Source of the DNA: CAZUCE01 sp964619265
Lineage (GTDB): Bacteria > Planctomycetota > UBA1135 > GCA-002686595
Direction of reading: 5' to 3'
NCBI GenBank assembly: GCA_964619265.1
Contig: CAZUCE010000016.1
Span: 30,294-94,293, forward strand
Length of the DNA stretch: 64,000 bases
A model generated the notes under the pieces. It had not been told where the DNA came from. It searched no databases and saw only the letters and a program-made list of their open reading frames with translations. Below are positions 24,608 to 32,976 of the stretch, in pieces. The stretch's first letter is position 1. The number at the start of each line of letters is the position of its first letter. A program made the translations under genes and the position numbers.

Positions 24608-27163
24608 TTATAGGTCCGAGGTCGTGAGACGGGTGGTTCCTGCAAGTTCAATTTCGAGGGCTTCCAAGACCTTGCTAAGGGCTTGCATGGGCGCTGGATC
24701 CAGATGCTCGGGCAGCACGTTGCGGAGCATGGTCAGTCGCCACATCGCACGCACGTCCTGACTGAACTCGTTAGCGAGTCGTTCGGCCAGAGCTTGCTCA
24801 TCATCGTTCTCTAAAGCGTCTAGGACGCCTGACAGGAACTGAAGCGATCGCGGATCGCCCTTCGCTTTGCCGGCAGCCAGATGCTGACGCGCAGCGAGGA
24901 TCGCCTGCGTCAAGGCTTGCGAGCGGCGTTGGTTGGGATTTCCATCGATCCAGAGGTTGAGCGCACGATAGGTCTCGACCTCGGCGCGTAGCGACTCTGC
25001 CCAGCCGGGGTGTACTCGCGTTACGGCGCCGGCGTTTTGATCGACGACCTGGAGGGCTGCATCGAAGGCCCCTTCGGCGATGTTCATGAGGAGCATCGTG
25101 CGCACCGGCTTGCTGTCGGACGGTCGCAGCTCATTTGCGATTCGAAGGTTCTCGCGAGCCACGTCGTTGCGACCGACCACAAAAGCAGCCCAACCCACGT
25201 TGGTTCGGTTGACGTGGGTGCGCGGCGCAAGCTGGACGCCCTCGAGTCCGGCTTCGAGAGCACTGGTCGAGGCGTTTGCGGCCGATAGGGCGTAGCAAGC
25301 GAAGTGCGCGGTAGAGGCGGTTCGGTCACCAAGTCGGCTCTCGAGTTGAAGCACGTCCTCATGGAGTTCGAGCGCCTTCTTGAAGCGTTCAAACGGAGCG
25401 AAGCGGCCAAACTCCACCAGAGCGAACGAAAGTTCTTCCGCGTGCGGAATCGCTTCGCGTACCTCTTCGTCTAGCAGCTCGAGGGCGTCGGCGTCTTCGA
25501 AATCGCGGAGGTGGTGGTAGCCCCGCAGATAACGATCGCGGAGGGTTTCAGGCTCCGGGAGACCTTCAAGGTCGAGTTGGACCTCGCCTGCTGGAAGCAG
25601 CGAGGCGGCCTCGTACCGTTCGGCGAGCGACTCGGCGAAACCGGTTGCTTGGTGGCCTGCGACCCTGCGCATGTCGCGGGCCGCTCCCTCGAAATCGCCG
25701 TGGTCGAAGCGGAAGGAAGCTCGAAGCAGGAGGGTCGGGAGCGGGTCGAGACTCACGTTCGCTGCACGATCCAGGAGATCCTCCAGGGCGGCACGGTCGG
25801 CCTCGTGCAGGTAGGTCCGGTTCTCGTGATAGACGATCGTGAAGTTCGGCGGGAATTGTCGATAGAGCTGAAACCACTCGGCCTGTTGTTGATCGAGGTG
25901 CCAGCGCCTGGCGAGCGTGGCAATTGCGATCGCTCCCAGCAAAATCAGAGCGCCTATCGCGCCCTGCGCGGCCTTGGACCGGCGAGCCTTTCGCCAGGCG
26001 CGAGCCACCGGGGAGATCGGCCGGGCTCGAACCGGTTGGTGGTCGAGAAACGCAAGGAGGTCCTGCTCGAGCTCGGCGGCCGAGGCGTATCGGTCGCGGG
26101 CGCTGCGACTCATCCCCTTTTCGACGATGGCGACCAGGTCGCGGGGCAGAGACGGGTTCTTGCGGACCAGGGGTTCCGGGGGCCGCGTTGCGACCTTCGC
26201 GAGGATGGTGGTCGCTGTCCCCTGGTAGGGCGGCTCGAGCGTCAGGAGACAGTAGAGCACCGCCCCGAGGCCATATACATCGGACCGGGCCGTAGCGCGG
26301 GCTTGCTGGCTGAGGAGTTCGGGGTCGAGGTAGGCGGGAGTGCCAATGCTCGACTGCAAGCTGCTGACGGGAGCAGCAGCGTCCTGGAGCGGCTGTTCTT
26401 GGAGGGCAATGCCGAAGTCGAGCAAGACGGCTCGACCGTCCCGCCGAACCATCACGTTGCTCGGCTTGACGTCGCGATGCACGACTCCGGCGGCGTGGGC
26501 TACCGACAGGCCCGAGGCCAGCTCCGCGACCCACCGAGTCACCACGCGAATGTAGTTCTCACGGCCCTCCAGCGGAAAACCGAGGGCTTTTTCCAGGGCG
26601 CCTGGCGGAACGGGGCGATCCGGCGCGCCCGGTGAGTCAACTGGCTTCTTGAGCGTGGTCACCAGGGCTCCGAGGTCGCGCCCGTCGATGAGCTCCATGA
26701 CGAGAAAGGCCTCGCCCTGTTGGGTGGTGCCCCTGTCATGAATAGCGAGGACCGAGGCGTGCTCGACGCTGGCCATGGACCGCGCCTCGCGCTCGAAGCG
26801 TTGCCGCGCTCGCTCCTGGTCCAACAGGCCGTGACGGAGGACTTTGAGCGCCACTTCGCGCCCGAGCTCTCCGTCCTGCGCCTGGTAAACGACGCCCATG
26901 GCGCCCGCTCCTAAGCGGCGCAGGATGCGATAGCGATCGGCGATCAGCGTGCCGATCCTCACGTCGGCTCCCAGGGCTTCGTTCAGGGTCTGCGGCAGGG
27001 CGTCGGCTTCCGCGACGGCTTGGCGCACGCGCTCTTTCTCCGCAGGCTGAGCAGCGCAGGCTTCCTCGAGCCAGTTGCTCACGCCCTCGTCCCGCAGGCA
27101 AAGAGCTTGGGTCACGAGCTCTTGCAGGGAGGGGTCGATTCGATCGCTCGTGGGGGCAGTCAC
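24608..27163 (-). CDS. Transmembrane Ser/Thr protein kinase with C-terminal TPR-like region
   Basis: 851 aa. The kinase domain (about residues 70-375) has the Gly loop RRLGAGAMGVVYQAQDG with the VALKVL lysine, catalytic HRDVKPSNVM, LLDFGIA (the DFG) and GTPAYLDPELLS. A membrane helix at about 398-416 (AIGALILLGAIAIATLA) separates it from about 430 helical residues that resemble degenerate TPR repeats. The GTG start overlaps the sigma factor stop (GTGA). In Planctomycetota such ECF-STPK pairs are common, and the kinase is thought to control the sigma by phosphorylation; that regulatory link is inference here. Confidence 0.93.
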   Translation of the reverse strand: MTAPTSDRIDPSLQELVTQALCLRDEGVSNWLEEACAAQPAEKERVRQAVAEADALPQTLNEALGADVRIGTLIADRYRILRRLGAGAMGVVYQAQDGELGREVALKVLRHGLLDQERARQRFEREARSMASVEHASVLAIHDRGTTQQGEAFLVMELIDGRDLGALVTTLKKPVDSPGAPDRPVPPGALEKALGFPLEGRENYIRVVTRWVAELASGLSVAHAAGVVHRDVKPSNVMVRRDGRAVLLDFGIALQEQPLQDAAAPVSSLQSSIGTPAYLDPELLSQQARATARSDVYGLGAVLYCLLTLEPPYQGTATTILAKVATRPPEPLVRKNPSLPRDLVAIVEKGMSRSARDRYASAAELEQDLLAFLDHQPVRARPISPVARAWRKARRSKAAQGAIGALILLGAIAIATLARRWHLDQQQAEWFQLYRQFPPNFTIVYHENRTYLHEADRAALEDLLDRAANVSLDPLPTLLLRASFRFDHGDFEGAARDMRRVAGHQATGFAESLAERYEAASLLPAGEVQLDLEGLPEPETLRDRYLRGYHHLRDFEDADALELLDEEVREAIPHAEELSFALVEFGRFAPFERFKKALELHEDVLQLESRLGDRTASTAHFACYALSAANASTSALEAGLEGVQLAPRTHVNRTNVGWAAFVVGRNDVARENLRIANELRPSDSKPVRTMLLMNIAEGAFDAALQVVDQNAGAVTRVHPGWAESLRAEVETYRALNLWIDGNPNQRRSQALTQAILAARQHLAAGKAKGDPRSLQFLSGVLDALENDDEQALAERLANEFSQDVRAMWRLTMLRNVLPEHLDPAPMQALSKVLEALEIELAGTTRLTTSDL

Positions 27164-27828
27164 TGCGGGGCGTCTGGGTTGTCGCGGGAACTCGACATCA
27201 GGAGAACCAGACGAGATTGGGCGGCGAAGAAGGCCCGACGGGCTGTGGATTCAGAGCCGAGGCCGAGGTGTTCGGCTAGCTCTCGAAAGGACAGTCCGCC
27301 TTCGATTCTCCCTCGGACGAGGTATCGCTCTTTGTCGTCGAGCACTTGTAGGTTTTCGGCCAGTCGGAGGAAATCTTCCTCGCGCGTCGCCGCCTGGGCC
27401 GGGTCCGTGGCGGTGCCTGGTATGTAAGCGTCGGCCCCCTCGGGAAGTTGACCCATGACGCGCCCGTCGCGACAACCCGCTTCGTGAAAACGGATCGAGT
27501 CGACGATGCGATTGCGAACCACCATGGCCAACCATCCGCAAAAGCCTTGCTCGGTCTCCCCGAAGAACTTGTTGAGGTCCTTGAGAACACTGGCGAACAC
27601 CTCTTGGACGAGGTCTCCCGTGCTAAACCTGGCGCGCAGCCAAGGACGCCCGGTTCGCACATCCCTCGCCAAGCGCTCGTGAACGAGGGTCTCGACTTGG
27701 GGGTAGAAGCGTTCGACCAAGACTTCTATGGCCTCGGAGCTTCCCTTTTGGGCTCGTTCCAGGATTTCAAGAAACGACCCTTCGGATTCCGGGGAAGGCT
27801 CCGGGTCATGAGTGAATTGCATGTGCAT
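27160..27828 (-). CDS. ECF sigma factor linked to a Ser/Thr kinase
   Basis: 222 aa. Region 2 at about residues 25-110 (EVLVERFYPQVETLVHERL, STGDLVQEVFASVLKDL, GWLAMVVRNRIVDSIRF), region 4 at about 155-210 (VLDDKERYLVRGRIEGGLS, AEHLGLGSESTARRAFFAA). No anti-sigma gene is adjacent; instead the next gene, overlapping by four bases, is a kinase. ATG 27828 or ATG 27822 could be used. A palindrome GGGTATACCC lies about 150 bases upstream and may belong to its control region. Confidence 0.9.
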   Translation of the reverse strand: MHMQFTHDPEPSPESEGSFLEILERAQKGSSEAIEVLVERFYPQVETLVHERLARDVRTGRPWLRARFSTGDLVQEVFASVLKDLNKFFGETEQGFCGWLAMVVRNRIVDSIRFHEAGCRDGRVMGQLPEGADAYIPGTATDPAQAATREEDFLRLAENLQVLDDKERYLVRGRIEGGLSFRELAEHLGLGSESTARRAFFAAQSRLVLLMSSSRDNPDAPQ

Positions 27829-28261
27829 ACGGGGGCGAAGGACGTGTTCGAGACCGCGAGCCTGCGCAGATTCCCATGGCGGCCATCCGTTGAGGTTCCT
27901 TCAGGAATTCTCGCCCTTTTCTACCCTTCAGGCGCGGGAAGTTGCCGCTACCGGCGCCCACCTTGGCGGGTCAATTTAGGGGTATACCCTTAACCTGCCT
28001 TGGCCTTGGCCACGGTGCGCCGGAATCCGGGTCCCAGGCGCAACAGAACGATTTGGGAGAGAGCCTCGACCGAGGCTAAATCCAAGGGCGGCCTAGCCTG
28101 CGATGGATTGCACGCGCAGACCGAAGCACGCACCCGAGCCCCCGCCTCACCCGGGTTGGCGGGGGGGCTCAGGGGGTCTCTCACCGAAACCGCTGATCCC
28201 GGGCCACCCGCTGCAGGTCCAGTCCGCTAGCGAAGGACCGAACCCCGAAAGCCGCATCCGC
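27829..28261. other. Intergenic region upstream of the sigma/kinase operon
   Basis: 433 bases between the aroB 3' end and the ECF sigma start, both leftward. It holds the 10-base palindrome GGGTATACCC (27980-27989) in an otherwise AT-richer patch, a possible operator or promoter element. No gene or terminator recognised. Confidence 0.5.
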
Positions 28262-29368
28262 CTAACGGCCGACTTGGAGGAGTTCGTCCAGGACCTTGGC
28301 GACCTCTTCGAGGTCCCACTCGATTCCGAATTGCCCTTGCCCGGGCCGGACGAGACTGACGAAGCGCAAGGTGCCGGCGCGGGCTTTTTTGTCGGTGCCC
28401 ATGGCATGGACCAATTGCTGGCCGGTTACCGAGGTGCCGGGGTGACGGCGAGCGAGCTCGGCGGGGCTAGCTGGAAGTCCGAGTTGGCGGGCGAGCCTGC
28501 CGATGCGCTCGGGGAGGGTCGCGTCTTCGAGCGGACCGAGGCGCTGGCTCACGGCGAGGGCGGCTCCGATGCCGGCGGCGACGGCAAGGCCGTGGGGGAT
28601 GAGTCCGTAGCCGTAGTGGAGTTCGATCGCGTGACCAAACGTGTGTCCAAGGTTGAGCAGTTCGCGTTCCCCGCGCTCCTGTTCGTCGGCCGTGACGACG
28701 TTGGCCTTGAAGCGGACGCAGCGTGCAATCGTGTCGGCTACGGGTTCGGCGTTGGCTTGGACGTCCGGCTGGCGAAGGCTCGCGGCGTGACTCTCAAGCG
28801 CGGCTAGATCTTCTTCTCCCGAGAGAACGGCGCTTTTGAGGACCTCGCCGAGTCCGGAGCGCCACTGCTCGTCCGGCAGGGTGGGCAGCCAGCGCGTGTC
28901 GCACAAGACGGCGAGTGGCGCGTAGATGCGGCCGACGAGGTTCTTGCCCGCCCGCAGGTTCACGGCGGTCTTGCCGCCCACGGAGGCGTCGACTTGCGCG
29001 AGGAGGGTCGTTGGGAGATGGACCACGTCGATGCCACGCAGGTGAAGGGCGGCGGCGAGTCCGCCCAGGTCGCAGGCCGCTCCGCCTCCGAAGGTCACCA
29101 GAACGCTGTCGCGATCCAGGCCCTGTTGGGCGAGTTGTTCGAGAAGCTCGCCGAGCGTTCCGAATTCCTTGGCGGCTTCGCCCTGCGGAACGCGCGTGGC
29201 ACGGTCTGTCAGAGCTTGGGGCAGGGCCGAGCCGTGGAGCTCAAGGACATGTTCGTCCGCCACCAAATGGGCGCGACGGCCCTCTAGAAGCTCTTCCAGG
29301 CGCTCTAGGCAGCCTTCTCCGACCCACACCGGGCAACGGGTGGGGCCGGCATGAATCCGTTCTTGCAC
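28262..29368 (-). CDS. aroB: 3-dehydroquinate synthase
   Basis: 368 aa, cytosolic NAD- and metal-dependent enzyme making 3-dehydroquinate from DAHP in the shikimate pathway. Family signatures: VTFGGGAACDLGGLAAALHL, VHLPTTLLAQVDASVGGKTA, NLRAGKNLVGRIYAP, SGLGEVLKSAVL and the metal-site LNLGHTFGHAIELHYGYG. Length is normal. The GTG start lies two bases after the stop of the upstream gene, so aroB is the last gene of a three-gene leftward operon. Confidence 0.96.
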   Translation of the reverse strand: MQERIHAGPTRCPVWVGEGCLERLEELLEGRRAHLVADEHVLELHGSALPQALTDRATRVPQGEAAKEFGTLGELLEQLAQQGLDRDSVLVTFGGGAACDLGGLAAALHLRGIDVVHLPTTLLAQVDASVGGKTAVNLRAGKNLVGRIYAPLAVLCDTRWLPTLPDEQWRSGLGEVLKSAVLSGEEDLAALESHAASLRQPDVQANAEPVADTIARCVRFKANVVTADEQERGERELLNLGHTFGHAIELHYGYGLIPHGLAVAAGIGAALAVSQRLGPLEDATLPERIGRLARQLGLPASPAELARRHPGTSVTGQQLVHAMGTDKKARAGTLRFVSLVRPGQGQFGIEWDLEEVAKVLDELLQVGR

Positions 29369-29370
29369 GG

Positions 29371-30723
29371 TCAGGCGCCCTGACCGGCGAGGCTCTTCTC
29401 GCGACGAATTCGCTTTCGTTCGAGCAGCTTTTTCTGCAGCTCCTCGGATTTGCGCTTGTCGCGCTGGACGAGGATCGCGATCAAGCCAGCCATCAAGGCG
29501 GTGAGGCCCAGGAAGGCCCCGAGGATGTAACCCAGCAGTGGGCTCTCCTCGGGCACGAATTTGGAGAGCTCGTAGCCGGCGAAGACGGGCACGACGCGGC
29601 GCGTGTTCTCGGATGTCGTGTAGGCCATGTTGCGCAGGTAGATCACACGGCCGTTGACGAGCGACCCGACTCCCAGATGCTCACGTTCGCCGGGAGCGAT
29701 CACGTGCAGCAAAGGCTCGTGCCGAGTCCACTCTTGATTGGCGATCCAGGCCTCGGTGCGGTGCGAAAGGCCGGCCGCGTTCTCACCGGTCTTCAGAACC
29801 TTCATGCCCTGCATCTTGCTGACCGGCAGGATGAATGGCTGGCCGCGGAAAGCCTCGCCGCTTCGGGTGATCTCCGACATGGTCGGGCCGTCGAGCGTCG
29901 GGGCCGCCGCCCAGTCGATGGCGTCCTCCGGCATGTCGCGCATGAGCGCAAGCATCCGCCACTGGAGGAGTTCGGGCATCGGCGTCGCGGACTCGAGCGT
30001 GTCGTCGGTCAGGCCGAGGATCAGCAGCTTCTCCGCCTCGAAGTCGGCGACCTCGCCGAAGTCTTCGAACGAGCGGGTCAAGCGCGGCGCAACGACCAGC
30101 GGCGCTTCGATCCACTCGCCATTGCCCAGGTCTTCTTCGGCGAAGAACTTGAAGAACATTCCGTCGACCCGCACCCAGTCGCCGACTTCGACCGGTTTTT
30201 CGGTCTGCTGAAGGGTCACGAAGTAAGCGGGCTCGCCCGTGACGGTCCACAGGCGCCCGAACCAGTCGTTCACGCGGCCGGGGCCCTCGCTGCGCGAACG
30301 GATTTCCTCGACCTTGCCGCGCACGGTGACCAGCTCGCCGCGCAGGGCGGCGGGGTTGTCGCGGAACGAGTCGAAAGTTGCGGGACCGAGTTGAATGGTC
30401 TCGAGCTGTTCGAAGTGGGCGGGCAACAGTCGGCGAGTGACGGCCTTGGTGACCTCGAGCTCCGAACGCTCGAGCTGCACGCGTTGTTCAGGCGTGGAGT
30501 CGAGGACGCCCTCGAAGGTTCCATCGGGCGCCTCTGGAACCTGCAAGATCGCTTCGGCTGGAGTCGCTTGCGCCAGGGGCTCTTGGGCCGGCTTGCGCAT
30601 CTTGTTTTGCTGGTAAACAAGCGCACCGCCGAGCACGAGCAGCGTGGCGCCCATGATCATCAGTTTCGCCTTCGGGTTTCCGCCGGAAGGTCGAGCGAGT
30701 TCGGCTCCTTTGAATTGTCTCAT
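29371..30723 (-). CDS. Hypothetical protein with N- and C-terminal membrane helices
   Basis: 450 aa. Membrane helices at about residues 20-38 (LMIMGATLLVLGGALVYQ) and 402-425 (GYILGAFLGLTALMAGLIAI) flank a long extracytoplasmic part. Within it the stretch ALRGELVTVRGKVEEI ... FVTLQQTEKPVEVGDWVRVD looks like an OB-fold-like strand set. The end is a Lys/Arg-rich cytoplasmic tail. ATG start overlaps the stop of the amidotransferase-like gene (ATGA). Not recognised; an envelope role is inferred from topology only. Confidence 0.82.
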   Translation of the reverse strand: MRQFKGAELARPSGGNPKAKLMIMGATLLVLGGALVYQQNKMRKPAQEPLAQATPAEAILQVPEAPDGTFEGVLDSTPEQRVQLERSELEVTKAVTRRLLPAHFEQLETIQLGPATFDSFRDNPAALRGELVTVRGKVEEIRSRSEGPGRVNDWFGRLWTVTGEPAYFVTLQQTEKPVEVGDWVRVDGMFFKFFAEEDLGNGEWIEAPLVVAPRLTRSFEDFGEVADFEAEKLLILGLTDDTLESATPMPELLQWRMLALMRDMPEDAIDWAAAPTLDGPTMSEITRSGEAFRGQPFILPVSKMQGMKVLKTGENAAGLSHRTEAWIANQEWTRHEPLLHVIAPGEREHLGVGSLVNGRVIYLRNMAYTTSENTRRVVPVFAGYELSKFVPEESPLLGYILGAFLGLTALMAGLIAILVQRDKRKSEELQKKLLERKRIRREKSLAGQGA

Positions 30724-31562
30724 CGGTTCGTCGTCAGGATCGGAGGGGCGGCAGGAGCGATCGGCTCGGGAGACTCAAGCCGCGCCGCGCGATGGGCGCG
30801 CGCCGCCGCGACCAAAGCCTCGAGCAGGCGGCCATGGGGGGAGCCCAGGGCAAATGTGGGATCAGGTAGCTCGGGATGCCACTGGACACCGAGCGCAAAC
30901 GGGTGATGGCGGCGCTCAATGGCCTCGATGAGGCCCTCTCCATCCGTGGCTGAAATCGTCCAGGGGGACGCAACCGAGCGTAGGGCTTGGTGGTGGCGCG
31001 AAATGGCATCGACCTCTCCTAGACCCAGCAGCTCGGCGAGTTTCGTTCCGGGCAGGGAGTGAATCCCATGAGAGACGTCTCCGGTGTGCGGCCTGGCCGG
31101 GGGACGGTCCTCAGGGAGGTGCTGGAAGAGGGTGGCGCCCTCGGCAAGCCCCAGGAGCTGGCAACCGTAGCAGATCCCCAGCACCGGCAGCCCCGAGGCG
31201 AGCGCGGCGCGGGCTAGGGCGAGGTCCGTGGCTTGCTTGAGCGCGGGGACCGGGCTGGCGGAGGGATGGGTGACTCCCAGACCCAGGGGCTCGGTGGCGA
31301 AATCGTCGCCGCCTGAAAAGAGGATCCCGTCGAGCCGGGGGAGAAGGGCCTGCGCGTGCAGCTCGGGATCGAGTCCCTCCAGATAGGTCACCGCGACCGG
31401 GACCCCGCCTGCTGCGACGACGGCTTCGGCGTAGCGCAGGGGCAAGTCCAGACCGGTTCCGCCCGAGCCGCGGCGCACGGGCTCGAGGTTGCCGGTCACG
31501 CCGATCAGCGGAGCGGCGGAGGGCGAGGCGGCAGGCGGAGTTCTGGACGAGTCGGGTTTCAT
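30720..31562 (-). CDS. Class I glutamine amidotransferase-like hydrolase (PuuD/peptidase C26 type)
   Basis: 280 aa. Begins with the GVTGNLEPV block typical of gamma-glutamyl-gamma-aminobutyrate hydrolases. Catalytic features: GILFSGGDDF, the nucleophile elbow VLGICYGCQLLGLAEG (nucleophile Cys near residue 132) and the His-Glu segment ALGVQWHPELP near residue 225. In E. coli PuuD releases GABA from gamma-Glu-GABA in putrescine breakdown; the substrate here is not certain because no puu genes are near. An agmatinase, which makes putrescine, lies 20 kb away. First gene of the operon leading to aroB. Confidence 0.9.
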   Translation of the reverse strand: MKPDSSRTPPAASPSAAPLIGVTGNLEPVRRGSGGTGLDLPLRYAEAVVAAGGVPVAVTYLEGLDPELHAQALLPRLDGILFSGGDDFATEPLGLGVTHPSASPVPALKQATDLALARAALASGLPVLGICYGCQLLGLAEGATLFQHLPEDRPPARPHTGDVSHGIHSLPGTKLAELLGLGEVDAISRHHQALRSVASPWTISATDGEGLIEAIERRHHPFALGVQWHPELPDPTFALGSPHGRLLEALVAAARAHRAARLESPEPIAPAAPPILTTNR

Positions 31563-31568
31563 GTCGAG

Positions 31569-31595
31569 TCCGATTCTAGAGCGGTTCGAATCGGA
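31569..31595. promoter_or_regulatory. Operator-like inverted repeat between divergent genes
   Basis: TCCGATTC (31569-31576) and GAATCGGA (31588-31595) form perfect 8-bp arms with an 11-base spacer, in the 63 bases between the leftward amidotransferase-like gene and the rightward antiporter gene. Position and symmetry fit a shared regulator site; no regulator gene is nearby. Confidence 0.3.
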
Positions 31596-31625
31596 GCCCT
31601 ACCGCGCCGATAGGCTCTGGCTTCC

Positions 31626-32654
31626 ATGCTTTTCCAGTTCACGGCTGTTCTGCTCCCTGCGGGCCCTCCCGGCTGGGTTGCGATCGCGATCCAGCTCGCC
31701 CTTGGGTTCCTTCTGCTCGCCAAAGGCGCCGACTGGCTGGTTTCCGGCAGCTCGCGCATCGCCCAGCGACTGGGGGTCAGCGTCTTCGTCATCGGTCTGA
31801 CGGTCGTGGCCTGGGGGACCTCGGCCCCCGAGGTGGTCGTCAGTGCGGTAGCCGCCTACGAGGGCAACTCGGCCATCTCGCTCGGCAACGTGTTGGGCTC
31901 GAACATCGCGAACATCGGGCTGGTGCTCGGAGCCAGCGCCCTGGTGCTCCCACGCGTGCTCGACACGAGCTTCCAGGCCCGGGATCTGTGCACGTTCTTT
32001 GGGTCGCTCGGGATTCTCTGGTTCTTCTCCCTGGATGGGGCCCTGAGTCGCGTCGAGTGCGGCGTGATGCTTGGCCTGTACGGCCTTTACACGCTGTCGT
32101 TGCTGCTGAGCCGCAACACCGAGGCGGTCGACGACCTTCCCAAGTCAAATTCCAAACTCCCCGCCTGGTTCGAGGCTTCGCTTGGCTTCGCGGCCGTGTT
32201 GGGCGGCGCCCAACTCACGCTTGCCGGAGCTACGGGCGGCGCGGAGCGGCTGGGGATCGATGAGCGTGTGGTTGGGTTGACCATCGTGGCGATCGGGACT
32301 TCCCTGCCGGAGCTCGCGGCGAGTTTGGGAAGCGCCTTCAAGGGCGAAACCGAGCTGTCCTTGGGCAATGTCGTCGGATCCAACGTCTTCAATCTGATCG
32401 CCGTGCTGGGCATTGTCGGCTTGGTTCGGCCACTCGAGAAGCAAGCGATGCCCGGCGCTAGCGCGCAAGAGGAGTTGCGCAAGGCCTTCGAAGGCGCTCT
32501 TGGCATGGATTTCTACGTGGTTCTGGGTTTCTCCGTGGCGTCGGTCCTCATGATCTGGCTCGGCGGGTCGAAGGCGGGTCGGCTGAAAGGCCTGGTCTTG
32601 CTCGGCGCCTACGTTGCCTACAGCCTTTGGCTCTTCAAGGCTGGTGCTCCCTGA
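31626..32654 (+). CDS. yrbG: Calcium/sodium antiporter (CaCA family, YrbG-like)
   Basis: 342 aa inner-membrane exchanger with about ten helices in two inverted halves. The two alpha-repeats are clear: WGTSAPEVVVSAVAAYEG followed by SLGNVLGSNIANIGLVLG at about residues 60-100, and GTSLPELAASLGSAFKG followed by SLGNVVGSNVFNLIAVLG at about 228-266. The acidic and polar residues in these repeats bind the cations. ATG at 31626; no strong Shine-Dalgarno. Likely exports Ca2+ in exchange for Na+. Confidence 0.93.
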   Translation: MLFQFTAVLLPAGPPGWVAIAIQLALGFLLLAKGADWLVSGSSRIAQRLGVSVFVIGLTVVAWGTSAPEVVVSAVAAYEGNSAISLGNVLGSNIANIGLVLGASALVLPRVLDTSFQARDLCTFFGSLGILWFFSLDGALSRVECGVMLGLYGLYTLSLLLSRNTEAVDDLPKSNSKLPAWFEASLGFAAVLGGAQLTLAGATGGAERLGIDERVVGLTIVAIGTSLPELAASLGSAFKGETELSLGNVVGSNVFNLIAVLGIVGLVRPLEKQAMPGASAQEELRKAFEGALGMDFYVVLGFSVASVLMIWLGGSKAGRLKGLVLLGAYVAYSLWLFKAGAP

Positions 32655-32691
32655 TTTCCGCACCCCAGCCGTTCGCGGGTACCTTACCGGC

Positions 32692-32976
32692 ATGCTGGTC
32701 TCCATCGGAATCGCTCTGTGGCTTGCTTGCCTGACGGATGGAGTCCTCCGCGGATTCCGAGGGTTGCCTGGGCGCGATGAACCGGGTCTTGCGAGCGACC
32801 TGCGATTCGTTTCCGAATCAGGCGAGCCGATCGAATCTCGCAACGTCGAGCGCGACCCGGTCGCCGGGCCGGTTAGGTCTCGCGGTAGGGCGCAGCGTGC
32901 CGCGGGCTCGTCCGCGCCAAGGACGGATCTTGAGTCCATTGAATGTCTGCCTGCATCTGAGGAGGTGAGCCCGTGA
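32692..32976 (+). CDS. Small exported or membrane protein coupled to a sulfatase gene
   Basis: 94 aa from ATG 32692. The N-terminus is hydrophobic (MLVSIGIALWLACLTDGVL), signal-peptide or anchor-like. The rest is polar and Arg/Glu-rich (SDLRFVSESGEPIESRNVER) with no recognised domain. Its TGA overlaps the GTG of the sulfatase (GTGA), which suggests that it is translated and coupled. It could also be a chance frame upstream of the sulfatase; the overlap and signal-like start argue for a gene. Confidence 0.45.
   Translation: MLVSIGIALWLACLTDGVLRGFRGLPGRDEPGLASDLRFVSESGEPIESRNVERDPVAGPVRSRGRAQRAAGSSAPRTDLESIECLPASEEVSP
32961..32965 (+). promoter_or_regulatory. Shine-Dalgarno deciding the GTG start of the sulfatase
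   Basis: GGAGG, seven bases before the GTG at 32973; one of the few strong sites in the window. Confidence 0.7.

Noticed and set aside
28915..30906. Very long rightward open frame (over 650 codons) antisense to aroB and the membrane protein gene
   Set aside because: Its translation is Arg/Gln/Glu/Gly-rich with no domain, and both leftward genes beneath it have clear protein features. Long antisense frames are expected in DNA of this GC content.
31584..31610. GGTTCGAATC resembling a tRNA T-loop
   Set aside because: Flanking bases do not pair as a T-stem and no acceptor or anticodon arm can be built; it is half of a symmetric repeat between divergent genes.
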